The notes below the pieces were generated by a model. It was not told the origin of the DNA. It ran no database searches and saw only the letters and a list, made by a program, of their open reading frames with translations. Below, piece by piece: positions 1 through 8,544 of a stretch of 54,359 nucleotides of DNA; position 1 is the stretch's first letter; each line of letters opens with the position of its first letter. The translations under genes and the position numbers were made by a program. Location of the stretch: contig JANYGI010000226.1 in NCBI GenBank assembly GCA_025362495.1, positions 1 to 54,359 of the forward strand, given 5' to 3'. Source of the DNA: Byssovorax sp. (GTDB lineage Bacteria > Myxococcota_A > Polyangia > Polyangiales > Polyangiaceae).

Positions 1-1
1 A

Positions 2-1138
2 TCAGCCCGCATCCAGGCTCTTCAGCGCGGCCTCGACGCGAGCCAGCGCCTCCTCCGAGGTCGCGCCCGACGCGAGCAAATGGCCCATCTTGCGGCCGGG
101 CCGCGCCTCGCGTTTCTCGTACAGATGGAGACGCACGCCGGGGATGGCGAGCGCGCGCGCGAACGCGGGAGGGCCGTTCGTCCAGCGATCGCCGAGGAGG
201 TTGCCGAGCGCCGCGGGGCGCACCAGCTCGACGCTCCCGAGCGGGAGCCCGAGGATGGCGCGTATCCCCTGCTCGAACTGGCTCGTCACACAGGCCATCT
301 CGGTCGGGTGAAAGGTGTTGTGCGGGCGCGGCGCGAGCTCGTTGACGAGCAGGCGCCCGTCGCGCACCACGAAGAGCTCCACCGTGAGCAGCCCTTCGAT
401 GTCGAGATCGACGGCGATCGCGCGGGCGATGGCGCAGGCCTCGGCGAGGATCGACGCGGGCAGCGACGCGGGCATCCGCGACCAGGCGAGCACGCCGCCC
501 TCGTGGTGGTTCTGCGCCGGCGGGTAGACGGCGATCTCCCCGCGCGAGCTGCGGGCGACGAGCACCGAGATCTCGGCCTCGAGGTCGAGCGCCTGCTCGA
601 CGACCGCGGAGGCGCCGCCCGTCAGGAGCGCTCGCGCGGCAAGGAAATCGTCGGTGCCGCGCACGCGTGTCTGGCCGCGACCGTCGTACCCGCCGCGGCA
701 TCGCTTGACGAACGACGCGCCCAGCTCCGCCAGCGCCAGGTCGAGCGCGGGGGTGTCGGCGACGGCCCGGTACGGGCCCACCGGATGGCCGTGCTGCGCG
801 AGCCAGGCCTTCTGCGCTGCGCGATCCTGGATGATCGCCAGCGCCGCCGGACGAGGGCGTACCGGCGCGTGGAGCGCGGCCGCGTCGAGCGCGGCGATGC
901 CGGCGGCCTCGATCTCGAACGTCACCACCGCGGCGCCGCGCGCGAGGTTTTCGATCGCCTCGACGTCGTCGAGGCGCGCCGTCACCAGCTCGTCGACCAC
1001 GCGGCGCGCGGGGCAGAACGGATCCGGATCGAGCACCCGCACGCCGAAGCCGAGCGTGCGCGCCGCGATCGCCAGCAGGCGTCCGAGCTGGCCGCCGCCG
1101 ACGATGGCGATAGGCGTCGCTGCCCAGGCGCCGCTCAC
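2..1138 (-). CDS. purK: PurK, N5-carboxyaminoimidazole ribonucleotide synthase
   Basis: ATP-grasp enzyme of purine synthesis: it carboxylates AIR with ATP and bicarbonate to N5-CAIR, the substrate of PurE next door. The N-terminal glycine loop GGGQLGR, the ATP-grasp stretch [12 protein letters not shown] and the C-terminal block [14 protein letters not shown] followed by TSQFEQ are all typical of PurK. At 378 residues it has the usual length. I place the start at a GTG whose bases overlap the purE stop (GTGA). An open frame continues further upstream, but there it only runs through purE in another frame. The complete 3' end lies at the very edge of the window, with stop TGA at positions 2-4. 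Confidence 0.95.
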   Translation of the reverse strand: MSGAWAATPIAIVGGGQLGRLLAIAARTLGFGVRVLDPDPFCPARRVVDELVTARLDDVEAIENLARGAAVVTFEIEAAGIAALDAAALHAPVRPRPAALAIIQDRAAQKAWLAQHGHPVGPYRAVADTPALDLALAELGASFVKRCRGGYDGRGQTRVRGTDDFLAARALLTGGASAVVEQALDLEAEISVLVARSSRGEIAVYPPAQNHHEGGVLAWSRMPASLPASILAEACAIARAIAVDLDIEGLLTVELFVVRDGRLLVNELAPRPHNTFHPTEMACVTSQFEQGIRAILGLPLGSVELVRPAALGNLLGDRWTNGPPAFARALAIPGVRLHLYEKREARPGRKMGHLLASGATSEEALARVEAALKSLDAG

Positions 1139-1638
1139 GGGATCTCCCGCGTCGCGAGCACCTCGTCGCGACGAGCCTCCTGCAGGGCGCGCACGCGCTC
1201 GCGCAGCGATGGATCGTGGAGCGCGAGGATCCGCGCCGCGAGCAAGGCCGCGTTCTTCGCGCCGGGCACGCCGATGGCGAGCGTTCCGACGGGCACGCCG
1301 GCGGGCATCTGGACGATGGAGAGCAGAGCGTCGAGACCGGCGAGCCCGGTCGTCGGCACGGGGACGCCCAGCACCGGCAGCACGGTGCTGCTGGCGATCA
1401 TCCCCGGCAGGTGCGCGGCCCCGCCCGCCCCCGCGATGATCACGCGGAGGCCGCGCGCCTCGGCCGTCGTCGCGTACTCGAGCATCCACGCGGGCGTCCG
1501 GTGGGCCGAGACGACCCGCGCCTCGTGCGCGATCCCGAGCTGGTCGAGCAGATCGCGCGCGGGCTGGAGGTGCTCGAGATCGGTGCGGCTCCCCATGATC
1601 ACGCCGACCAGCGGCCCCGACGAAGAGTGATCGCTCAT
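1135..1638 (-). CDS. purE: PurE, N5-CAIR mutase (class I)
   Basis: Cytosolic mutase that converts N5-CAIR to CAIR in purine biosynthesis, acting directly after PurK. The protein has 167 residues, normal for class I PurE. Visible signatures are GSRTD near the N-terminus (phosphate binding), SAHRTP with the catalytic His, [12 protein letters not shown], and [19 protein letters not shown]. It overlaps purK by four bases, so the two are translationally coupled, as expected for enzymes that hand over an unstable intermediate. The gene starts three bases after the end of the isocitrate dehydrogenase gene and may be in the same transcript. Confidence 0.96.
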   Translation of the reverse strand: MSDHSSSGPLVGVIMGSRTDLEHLQPARDLLDQLGIAHEARVVSAHRTPAWMLEYATTAEARGLRVIIAGAGGAAHLPGMIASSTVLPVLGVPVPTTGLAGLDALLSIVQMPAGVPVGTLAIGVPGAKNAALLAARILALHDPSLRERVRALQEARRDEVLATREIP

Positions 1639-1641
1639 CGA

Positions 1642-3102
1642 TCAGTCCTCCCCTTGCGCGCGGGTATACGCGGGCGCTCCGTCGATCTCGGCGAGCTTCT
1701 CCAGGTGCATCCACCGGTGCTCGGCGGCGACGCGCTGGAGCAGGCTGAAGAGCACCGGATCGGCGAGATCCACCGCGGGATCGCGGAGCACGAAGCGGCA
1801 GCGCCAGTGATCGACGCAGTCGGTGAGCGCGATGCTGTCGGGGTAGACCTTGGTGCCGCGGTTGGAGATCATCTTGAGTCGGAGCGGCGTCTCGACGGCG
1901 AGGCGATCGAGGCTCCGGCCGAGCTCGTCCGGCGTGACGGCGGACTCGATGAAGACGTCGAAGCCCACGGTGCGGCGGCTCCTGGCCCGCACGAAGTCGG
2001 CGGCGGCGTCGACCTCGGGCAGGCGGATGGGACGGTGCTCGCGGACGACGCAGCGCTCGGGCTTCTGGCCGAGGCGAGCGATGACGGCGTCGGTGAAGGC
2101 CGTCATGGAGATGCTCCCGCTCGCGCGCACGTCGCGGGTGTACGCGCCTTGCTCCAGCGCGGCGAAGACGGCGTTCTCGATCCGGCTCGCGGCCACGTGC
2201 TCATCGAGGTGCCGCAGCAGCATCACGCCGGAGAGGATCACCGCCGTCGGGTTGATCAGATCCCGGCCGGCGTAGCCGGGCGCCGTGCCGTGCACCGCCT
2301 CGAAGATGGCCACCTCGCTGCCGAGGTTGGCCGACGGCGCGAAGCCGAGCCCGCCGATCAAGCCCGAGGTGAGATCGCTCAGGATGTCGCCGTTCATGTT
2401 GGTGGTGACGATGACCTCGAACTGCTCGGGCTCGCGCACGAGCTGGTGGGCGCAGTTATCGACGATGATGTGCGACGTCTCGAGGCCGGGGTACTCGGGC
2501 GCGATCTCCTCGAAGGTGCGCTTGAGCAGCCCCTCGGTGAGCTTCATGATGTTGGCCTTGGTCGCGCATGCGACCTTGCGGCGGCCCTCGGCGACGGCGA
2601 CCTCGAACGCCAGGCGGACGATCTTCTCGCAGCCCTTCCGCGAGATGAGCTTGAGGCACTGCGCCACGCCGGGCGTCTGCATGTGCTCGATGCCGGCGTA
2701 GAGATCCTCGACGTTCTCGCGCACGATGACGAGGTCGATCCCGCGCCCCGAGAACGGCGTGATCACCCCCGGCATCTCGCGCACCGGGCGGATGTTGCCG
2801 TAGGTCTCGAAGAGCTTGCGCAGCGTGACGTTGGCGCTCTTCTCCCCGAAGCCGACCGGCGTCGCCAGCGGGCCTTTGAAGACGACGCGGGTCTCGTGGA
2901 TCGAGCTGATGGTCTCCGGCGGTACGCCGCTCGGGAGCCCGCGGAGAAAGACCGACGCGCCGGCCTGGCGCTCCTCCCACGCGAGCGAGACGCCCGCGGC
3001 CTCGATGATCCGCCGAGCGGCCGCGATGACCTCGGGCCCGACGCCGTCGCCGGGGATCACCGTGACGCGCTTGAGACCGGCCTGGTTGGTGAAGTAACGC
3101 AT
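1642..3102 (-). CDS. icd: Isocitrate dehydrogenase, Thermus type with C-terminal extension
   Basis: Oxidative decarboxylation of isocitrate to 2-oxoglutarate in the TCA cycle. The first ~335 residues form the isocitrate/isopropylmalate dehydrogenase core: IPGDGVGPEV at the N-terminus, the substrate-binding stretch SANVTLRKLFETYGNIRPVR, TKANIMK, the metal-binding Asp region TTNMNGDILSDLTSGLIGG, and EAVHGTAPGYAGRDLINPTA near the cofactor site. About 140 further residues follow, as in the 480-500 residue Thermus-type enzymes. NAD versus NADP preference cannot be read safely. An SD-like CGAGGT lies six bases before the ATG. The promoter region is shared with the divergent regulator gene and contains the 3173-3192 palindrome. 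Confidence 0.9.
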   Translation of the reverse strand: MRYFTNQAGLKRVTVIPGDGVGPEVIAAARRIIEAAGVSLAWEERQAGASVFLRGLPSGVPPETISSIHETRVVFKGPLATPVGFGEKSANVTLRKLFETYGNIRPVREMPGVITPFSGRGIDLVIVRENVEDLYAGIEHMQTPGVAQCLKLISRKGCEKIVRLAFEVAVAEGRRKVACATKANIMKLTEGLLKRTFEEIAPEYPGLETSHIIVDNCAHQLVREPEQFEVIVTTNMNGDILSDLTSGLIGGLGFAPSANLGSEVAIFEAVHGTAPGYAGRDLINPTAVILSGVMLLRHLDEHVAASRIENAVFAALEQGAYTRDVRASGSISMTAFTDAVIARLGQKPERCVVREHRPIRLPEVDAAADFVRARSRRTVGFDVFIESAVTPDELGRSLDRLAVETPLRLKMISNRGTKVYPDSIALTDCVDHWRCRFVLRDPAVDLADPVLFSLLQRVAAEHRWMHLEKLAEIDGAPAYTRAQGED

Positions 3103-3172
3103 GTGGACCTCGGGCTGGCTGGGAGAGCGCGCGGGCGGTAGGATGGGCGCTGTCCGGTTACTGAATGCAGAA

Positions 3173-3192
3173 ACATGAAAACGGTTTCATGT
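3173..3192. promoter_or_regulatory. Perfect inverted repeat, candidate operator
   Basis: ACATGAAA-ACGG-TTTCATGT: two perfect 8-bp arms with a 4-bp spacer in the AT-rich part of the divergent region between icd and the winged-helix regulator at 3232. A TATTAG element overlaps its right edge (3192-3197) and could be a -10 box for the regulator. Position and symmetry suit a dimeric DNA-binding protein, most simply the regulator itself. This is inferred from position only. Confidence 0.5.
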
Positions 3193-3231
3193 ATTAGCTA
3201 GCCCATGTCACGTCCCCGGTGAAGCCCGAAA

Positions 3232-3579
3232 ATGATCAAGCGCGCCGATCCTCCGTCCGCCCCGTCGGCTCCCTCGCCTCCCGCGTGGACCTTCCTCACC
3301 AACCACGCCCACGTCCTGCTCAGCGTCGCCAAGGATCCGGCGGCGCGTGTCCGCGATCTCGCCGCGGCCGTGGGCATCACCGAGCGGGCCGTGCAGCGCA
3401 TCCTCGCCGAGCTCGAGGAGGCGGGGTATCTCACGCGCGAGCGCGAGGGGCGGCGGACCTCCTACGAGGTCGACGGCGATCTGCCGCTCCGTCACCCGGT
3501 CGAGCAGCACCGGCGCGTCGGCGAGCTGCTCGCGCTGGCGGGACCGGCCGGCGCGCACAAAGCCAAGCGGAGGGCCTGA
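3232..3579 (+). CDS. Winged helix-turn-helix regulator (MarR/ArsR-like)
   Basis: Small cytosolic DNA-binding protein of 115 residues. After a Pro-rich N-terminus (about 18 residues) comes WTFLTNHAHVLLSVAKDP, then the helix-turn-helix VRDLAAAVGITERAVQRILAELEEAGYL and the wing TREREGRRTSYEV. This layout is common in one-domain MarR/ArsR-type regulators. There is no visible metal- or ligand-binding cysteine cluster, so the signal is unknown. It is divergent from icd with a perfect palindrome between them, which suggests autoregulation and possibly control of icd. An 8-bp hairpin begins at its stop codon. Confidence 0.8.
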   Translation: MIKRADPPSAPSAPSPPAWTFLTNHAHVLLSVAKDPAARVRDLAAAVGITERAVQRILAELEEAGYLTREREGRRTSYEVDGDLPLRHPVEQHRRVGELLALAGPAGAHKAKRRA

Positions 3580-3598
3580 CTCGGAGCGCTCTCCGAGT
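3579..3598 (+). terminator. Hairpin at the stop codon of the regulator gene
   Basis: ACTCGGAG-CGCT-CTCCGAGT forms a perfect 8-bp stem with a 4-base loop. The first base of the stem is the last base of the TGA stop. No T-tract follows, so it may work as a weak or Rho-assisted terminator or as a 3'-end stabiliser. Confidence 0.45.
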
Positions 3599-3696
3599 CT
3601 GGCCGGAAATCGTTCAGACTGTTGCCGGTCTCACGGGAGGCAACGTGCCTCTCCGCCTCGCGGAAGGGCCTTTGCCGCGGCGCCCACCCCCGCTTC

Positions 3697-3723
3697 GAGG
3701 GTGGCGGCGGAATAGCCACCCTC
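3697..3723 (-). terminator. Hairpin just after the stop codon of the 3724 lipoprotein gene
   Basis: On the minus strand, directly after the TGA of the lipoprotein gene, 9-bp arms GAGGGTGGC and GCCACCCTC enclose a 9-base loop. There is no T-run. It faces the hairpin of the convergent regulator gene, so the 140-bp convergent gap holds one hairpin for each direction. Confidence 0.45.
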
Positions 3724-4125
3724 TCAGGGCTTCGCGGGCGGCGCCGGCTCGGCCGAGGGCGCAGTCCGCTTCTGCACGACCGCATAGACCGTCGCGCTGG
3801 TCGGGCCCGCGGCGCCGCCGGTGCTCTTGGCGTCGGCGAGGATGGTGACGGCGTCCCCGCCCATCGCGCACGCGCGCGGCCGCAGGACATCGCGGTAGCG
3901 GGACTGATAAGGATCCTGAACGCCGGTCTCGGCGAGGATGAGATCGCCGATGATCATGTGAGTGCCGCCCGTCGAGAGCTGCTCCATCGTCAGCGTGAGA
4001 AACTCGATTTCGCACGTGGGCCCCCGCGGCGGCGCCACGACCAGGCGCACCTCGGAGAGCGACGGGCTACAGCCGGCGCCGAGGGCGAGGACGAGAGACG
4101 CGATCACGAAGGAAGCCTGGCGCAT
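3724..4125 (-). CDS. Predicted lipoprotein of unknown function
   Basis: 133 residues with a lipoprotein signal: short basic N-terminus, hydrophobic SFVIASLVLALGA and lipobox LGAGC, with the acylated Cys at about residue 19. The mature part carries no motif I can name. Its segments CEIEFLTLTMEQL and RYRDVLRPRACAMGGDAVTILADAKS look like a compact alpha/beta envelope domain, and the tail is Ala/Pro-rich. It probably sits at the inner or outer membrane facing the periplasm. It is transcribed alone, divergent from the TSP3 surface protein at 4309. The 183-bp region between them holds the promoters, but no clear -35/-10 pair stands out. Confidence 0.7.
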   Translation of the reverse strand: MRQASFVIASLVLALGAGCSPSLSEVRLVVAPPRGPTCEIEFLTLTMEQLSTGGTHMIIGDLILAETGVQDPYQSRYRDVLRPRACAMGGDAVTILADAKSTGGAAGPTSATVYAVVQKRTAPSAEPAPPAKP

Positions 4126-4308
4126 GTCACGTGCCTATCGGAACGCGATGAACGTGTCAACGCGCGCCCGGCGGCGAGCGACCTGGTCGAGGCTGGTTGC
4201 GGGAGAGCGCGGGTGAAGCCTGGCGCCGTTCTACCGTCGATTGGCGCCTCCGTGCGGGGGATTCCGTGCGACCGTGCCGCTTCGTTCCCACGCCCCGGAG
4301 GCCTGACC

Positions 4309-5694
4309 ATGCCGCGAGCTCGTCGTCTTCATCTGCCCGCCCTGCTCCTCGGTTCTTCGCTGACGATCCTCGCGATGGTGGGCTGCTCGACCGCCGGCGT
4401 GGACGACGCCGAGGACGAGGACCTCGGCACGGCGACAGAGGCCGTGTGTGGCCCGGCGTCGGGCAACTGGTCGTCGTTCCCGGCGGGCAATGGCACCCTC
4501 CAGTGCGTCGGCGGCGTGCGGCAGTTTTACAAGGCGAAGTTCAACGTCACCGTGCCGGCAGCGAGCGGCGGGCCCGTCAATGGTTGCAAGCAATACGGCG
4601 CCTGCAACATCTGGGTGAACCCGGCCAACCGACCCAGCCCGAGCACCTGGAATCGCTACAAATGGGGCGCGACCCCGGCGCACACCTACGACATGGTCGT
4701 GTTCCCCCCGACCGCGTCGAACGGCTATGGCCACATCGCCAGCGTCGATCACATGAAGAGCAGCACGCTCTTCGTGATGGACGCCAACTGGAGCCCCTGG
4801 AAGGGGAAGAAGGCGGCCTGTGTGCACGACGTCGGAACGTACAAACCGTACGGCTTTTACCGGCTGAAGTCGCTCGACAAGGACACCGACGGCGACAAGA
4901 TCCCGGACGCGATCGACAACTGCGCCACTGTCGCCAACAAGACGCAGACCGACACCGACAAGGATGGCAAGGGCGACGCCTGCGACACCGACGACGACAA
5001 CGACGGGGTGCTCGACACGAAGGACAATTGCACGCTGATCAAGAACGCGGATCAGGCCGACACCGACAAGGATGGCAAGGGCGACGCCTGCTCGACGGAC
5101 GATGACGGCGACGGCGTCACCGACAAGGCCGATAGTTGCCCCAAGGCCGCCAATCCCGACCAGGCCGACGCGGACGCGGACGGGAAGGGCGACGCGTGTG
5201 ACGACGACATCGACGGCGATGGAGTCCTCAACGCCGTCGATGATTGCCCCGACGTCGTCAACGAGGATCAGGCCGACACCGACGGTGACGGCAAGGGCGA
5301 CGCCTGCGACGATGATCTCGACGGCGATGGCATCCCCAACGAGACCGACGTTTGCCCGCAAATCCCCGATCCCGATCAGGCCGACACCGACGGTGACGGG
5401 ATCGGCGACGCGTGCAACGACGACAACGACGGTGACGGCGTGGTCGACGAGCTCGACAACTGCCCTGGAGTCGCCAATGCCGATCAGGCGGACACCGACG
5501 GCAATGGCGTCGGCGACGCGTGCGAGCCGCCCGTGGAGGTGGTGCCGCCGCCCGTCACCGTCGGTACGCCGTCGACCCCCGCGAGCACGCCTGGCGCTGC
5601 CGGCAGCTGCGCCATCTCGCACGACGACAGCTCCTCCGCGCCGTGGCTGCTGCTCGTCGGCGTCGGCCTGCTCGCGCGGCGGCGCCGTCGCTGA
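4309..5694 (+). CDS. CHAP-like, thrombospondin type 3 repeat lipoprotein with MYXO-CTERM tail
   Basis: Secreted surface protein of 461 residues. It has a signal peptide ending in a lipobox-like MVGCS. A domain at ~45-180 resembles a CHAP amidase/peptidase fold: Cys in QCVGGVRQFY, His in YGHIASVDH and a polar residue in MDANW could be the catalytic set. About nine calcium-binding DxDxDGxxD thrombospondin type 3 repeats run from ~185 to 405. A Pro/Ser/Thr linker leads to a C-terminal Cys, a hydrophobic helix and an Arg cluster, which matches the MYXO-CTERM surface-sorting tail. The start is fixed by GGAG eight bases upstream. The CHAP call is from pattern only; peptidoglycan cleavage is an inference. 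Confidence 0.82.
   Translation: MPRARRLHLPALLLGSSLTILAMVGCSTAGVDDAEDEDLGTATEAVCGPASGNWSSFPAGNGTLQCVGGVRQFYKAKFNVTVPAASGGPVNGCKQYGACNIWVNPANRPSPSTWNRYKWGATPAHTYDMVVFPPTASNGYGHIASVDHMKSSTLFVMDANWSPWKGKKAACVHDVGTYKPYGFYRLKSLDKDTDGDKIPDAIDNCATVANKTQTDTDKDGKGDACDTDDDNDGVLDTKDNCTLIKNADQADTDKDGKGDACSTDDDGDGVTDKADSCPKAANPDQADADADGKGDACDDDIDGDGVLNAVDDCPDVVNEDQADTDGDGKGDACDDDLDGDGIPNETDVCPQIPDPDQADTDGDGIGDACNDDNDGDGVVDELDNCPGVANADQADTDGNGVGDACEPPVEVVPPPVTVGTPSTPASTPGAAGSCAISHDDSSSAPWLLLVGVGLLARRRRR
4885..5530 (+). repeat. Tandem thrombospondin type 3 repeat DNA
   Basis: Degenerate in-frame repeats of 60-75 bp encode Asp-rich units. Almost identical cores such as GACACCGACAAGGATGGC recur, each ending in GGCGACGC(G/C)TG. 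They are protein repeats, not a CRISPR array: there are no unique spacers of constant length, and the frame stays open. Confidence 0.8.
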
Positions 5695-5715
5695 CGCCTT
5701 CTCACACGCGCTCTC

Positions 5716-5741
5716 CTCGCCGACGCGCGCGCGCCGGCGAG
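5716..5741. terminator. GC-rich hairpin between convergent genes
   Basis: CTCGCCG and CGGCGAG arms (7 bp) enclose 12 bases of alternating GC, placed 21 bases after the TSP3 gene stop and 12 bases from the end of the opposite gene. It could end transcription in both directions. It has no T-tract. Confidence 0.4.
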
Positions 5742-5753
5742 ATCAGCCGCTCG

Positions 5754-7178
5754 TCAGGGGTGCCCGGCCGCCTGGAGCGCGATCATCGCGTCGCCGGACT
5801 GGCTCCCTTGATTGACCACGTAGACGCGGTTACCCACGATCACCGGGTTCACCAGGATGCCTGTCACGCTCTGCTTGCCGGTCCAGGTGGTGGCGCCCGT
5901 CGCGAGCGACATCACCGTCACGTCGGTGCCTTGAACGGCGACGATCGTGCCGCTCCCGAGGGCCACGGCCATCGTCGTCGCGGGGAGGTTGCGCAGCGGC
6001 TGGATCCCGCCGCAGCCGTTGCTGATCGGGGTGTCGTTGGGTGACGCGACCGCGGCGACCTGGTTGGTCCACGCGGCTTTGCCGTCGGCCTGCGTCACGG
6101 CCATGATCCCCGTGAACGTCGCGACGAGCACCTTGCCCGCGGCGAGCACCGGGGCCTGCGCGCCGGCGTTCGGTACGTCGAGCGACCAGGCGACGCTGCC
6201 GTCGGTCTGCTTGCGCGCGACCAGCTTCGTCATGCCCTGGGGACCCTCGAGCAGGAACACCAGCCCTCCCGCCGCGCTGACGGCGCTCGCCGGCGAGGTG
6301 GGTACGTTCCAGAGCGGCTTGCCCATCGCCGACGTGTCGAACGCGTACACCCCGGAGGCGATCGTGGGCGGCGTCGCCGAGCCCGAGGCGTAGAGCGGCG
6401 CGTAGAACAGCGTGGTCCCATCGAGGGCGATCCCGCCGGTCCGATCGGCGAAGCCCTGGCCGCACATCGTCCCTTGCTCGTTCTGCTTCCAGATCACAGC
6501 GGCCTTCTCGTCGAGCGCGCCGACGAACAGCCCCGGCCCATCGGACTTGCTGGTGTCCGAGAGCAGCAAAGCACCGTCGGTGGGGATCGTCTGGCCCCAC
6601 CAGTCGACTCCCGTGCCTCCGACGCCGTGGCCATCGAGCTGATCGAGCAGGTAGATGCCGTCCGAATTCAGCGCGACCTTGTCTTTCCAGAGAGAGGCCC
6701 AGTCGCCGAGATCGGTGTCGGTCCCGCTGTCGAACGTCCAGGTGCGGGCGCCGTCGAGCGTCACGCGGTCGGCCGCGCTCGTGCCGGTGTACGGCGGATC
6801 CGACGCCGACCAGTGGACGAAGGCCGCGTCCTTCGTGGCGAGAGGGTGAAACACGCGATTCAGCATCTTCCCCGCGGGCGCAGCGGGGCTGTAACTCCAG
6901 AGCGTGGTCAGCGGCCCATCGATGCAACCATCGCTGGCGAAGGTGCGCTGAGCGTCGTGGCCATAAGTGACCCACGCGCCGTCACCACAGGTGGGGCCGC
7001 CGCCGCCGGTGCCGGTCGATGCGCTGCTGGTCGACGCGCCGCCGCTGCCACCGCTGCTGCCGGTGCTGGTCGAGGCGCTGCCGCCGGTGCCCGTCGCGGT
7101 GGTGCCCGTGCCCGGGGACCCGCCGCAGGCAGCGAAGAGGAGTGAAGAAAACCCGAGGCTCACCACGGCAAAGCGCAT
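5754..7178 (-). CDS. PQQ-like beta-propeller lipoprotein
   Basis: 474 residues. A lipoprotein signal ends in the lipobox LFAAC at about residue 18, followed by a Gly/Ser/Thr-rich linker of about 45 residues typical of myxobacterial exported proteins. The rest reads as a PQQ-type beta-propeller, with recurring units such as GVYAFDTSAMGKPLWNV, LVARKQTDGSVAWSLDV, IMAVTQADGKAAWTNQV and VMSLATGATTWTGKQ. These are the W-motif blades seen in PQQ dehydrogenases and BamB. There is no dehydrogenase active site, so the likely role is scaffold or binding protein. It is a single gene, and an older relative of BamB is one possibility. Confidence 0.8.
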   Translation of the reverse strand: MRFAVVSLGFSSLLFAACGGSPGTGTTATGTGGSASTSTGSSGGSGGASTSSASTGTGGGGPTCGDGAWVTYGHDAQRTFASDGCIDGPLTTLWSYSPAAPAGKMLNRVFHPLATKDAAFVHWSASDPPYTGTSAADRVTLDGARTWTFDSGTDTDLGDWASLWKDKVALNSDGIYLLDQLDGHGVGGTGVDWWGQTIPTDGALLLSDTSKSDGPGLFVGALDEKAAVIWKQNEQGTMCGQGFADRTGGIALDGTTLFYAPLYASGSATPPTIASGVYAFDTSAMGKPLWNVPTSPASAVSAAGGLVFLLEGPQGMTKLVARKQTDGSVAWSLDVPNAGAQAPVLAAGKVLVATFTGIMAVTQADGKAAWTNQVAAVASPNDTPISNGCGGIQPLRNLPATTMAVALGSGTIVAVQGTDVTVMSLATGATTWTGKQSVTGILVNPVIVGNRVYVVNQGSQSGDAMIALQAAGHP

Positions 7179-7325
7179 GCGCGCACAATGCGGGAAGGGC
7201 TCGCGTCAATGCAAATTGAATCGGATCGAGCCCTCGAATCGAGGGCGGGATGCGCGGGAGGAGCGGCGGCAAGGGCCTTCGAGGCCCCAGCACCTTTTCG
7301 ATGGATTGCCGCGCTGCGTGAACCG

Positions 7326-8402
7326 TCAGGACGTGAGCGCCGCGGACTCGGCGGGCCACTCCGCGATCGGGTGAACCCGGGATTTCAGCAGCGCGATCAC
7401 GTCTTCGTTGCTGCGCGGCGCGCCGTCGAGGCGGACGAACCGGTTGGCGAGGACGTTCCACTGGCCCGTCCACAGGAGCACCGAGACGAGGAAGAAATCG
7501 ATGCCCTGGAACACGATGGCGCCGTGCTGGGCGTAGAGAGCGCGGTTGTCGAGGAAGTCCTGGGGCATCTCGGTCCAGTGGCGGTTGGCCTTGAGGTGAT
7601 GGCCAATGTGGTAACCGTCGTTGAAGGCGCGGTGGTTGTATCCGGCGTTGATGCAGGTGATCGAGTTCGACAGGCCGTCGTTCCGGTACGCGGTGTTGAT
7701 GAAGGCGTGCTGGCCCCAGTTGCCCGTCATCATCAGGAAGCGGACCATGAAGTAGGGAATGGCGAACGCGACGAGGCCAAAACGCCAGTCGAGCAGCAGC
7801 ATCGCCACGACGACGGCCTGGTGGCAGAGATCGCCGATCACCAGGCGCCGGGCCATCGCAGCGCGGCGCTTGCGCACGAGGTAGAGCGTCACCTCGATGA
7901 GGCCGAGCGCGGCGAAGCGCAGGAAGTACACGAGGAAGTTCAGGAAGCTGTCGCGGCGGTAGCGCAGGGTCGACGAGAGATCGTCCTGCATGTTGTCCTC
8001 GACGTGGTGCATCCCGACGTGGTGCTCGGTGTAGCCCATGGGGATCCCGAAGAGGATCGACAGCGCGTACGGGTGCACCTTCTTCAGCCACTTCGGCGAG
8101 CGGATGAAGGGCCGATGCATGGTGTTGTGCAGCATCAGGATCACCGGCGCCGAGAACCAGCCCCACATCGCGAGGTAGAGCGGGACCACGATCCAGACCG
8201 GGACGAGCCTCCAGTGCAGCGTCACGAAGAGGGCCACCATCGCCGGCACCATCAGCGCGATCATCCGCAGCGAGAGGCGGACGAAGACCTCGTCGCGGGC
8301 GTCGTAGAGCGCGTCCTTGCACCAGCGGTGCAGGGGACCGTCGCCGTAGGTGGGGACCTGGGTCGGATCGGTGAGCTCGAAGGGCGCGGTTCGGGACGTC
8401 AT
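7326..8402 (-). CDS. Fatty acid desaturase family membrane protein
   Basis: 358 residues with several hydrophobic segments and the three histidine boxes of membrane di-iron desaturases and hydroxylases: HNTMH at residues 92-96, HHVGMHH at 127-133, and YHIGHH near residue 264, followed by NRHW. These bind the two irons that activate oxygen. The family introduces double bonds or hydroxyl groups into acyl chains at the membrane face; the substrate cannot be told from sequence. The gene is separated from the JmjC-like gene by 142 bp, which contains a direct repeat (8462-8487) that may be a regulator site. Confidence 0.85.
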   Translation of the reverse strand: MTSRTAPFELTDPTQVPTYGDGPLHRWCKDALYDARDEVFVRLSLRMIALMVPAMVALFVTLHWRLVPVWIVVPLYLAMWGWFSAPVILMLHNTMHRPFIRSPKWLKKVHPYALSILFGIPMGYTEHHVGMHHVEDNMQDDLSSTLRYRRDSFLNFLVYFLRFAALGLIEVTLYLVRKRRAAMARRLVIGDLCHQAVVVAMLLLDWRFGLVAFAIPYFMVRFLMMTGNWGQHAFINTAYRNDGLSNSITCINAGYNHRAFNDGYHIGHHLKANRHWTEMPQDFLDNRALYAQHGAIVFQGIDFFLVSVLLWTGQWNVLANRFVRLDGAPRSNEDVIALLKSRVHPIAEWPAESAALTS

Positions 8403-8461
8403 GGACTGTGGGTTCGATAGCGCAGGAGCGGGCCGATCTCCAGGGGCGTACCGGGCCCTGT

Positions 8462-8487
8462 CGCAAAGCGGGGTGACCGCGCAAAGC
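8462..8487. repeat. Direct repeat CGCAAAGC x2 upstream of the desaturase gene
   Basis: Two exact copies of CGCAAAGC at 8462-8469 and 8480-8487, starts 18 bp apart, lie 60-85 bp upstream of the desaturase start. The spacing of under two helical turns would suit a regulator binding one face of the DNA, but a chance repeat in GC-rich DNA is possible. Confidence 0.3.
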
Positions 8488-8544
8488 CCGCGGCGTGAAG
8501 GTGTTTACGCGGTGCGGGACGCCGCGCTGCCGCGTGCAGCGGTG

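Noticed and set aside
1139-1714. A longer PurK starting at 1714
   Set aside because: That part reads purE in the wrong frame. The GTG at 1138, inside the purE stop, starts exactly before the PurK glycine loop.
4885-5530. CRISPR array
   Set aside because: The repeats are in-frame, of uneven length, have no unique spacers and encode thrombospondin type 3 units.
7179-7325. Extra small gene between the PQQ-like lipoprotein and the desaturase
   Set aside because: Only short, unsupported frames occur. The region most likely holds the lipoprotein promoter.
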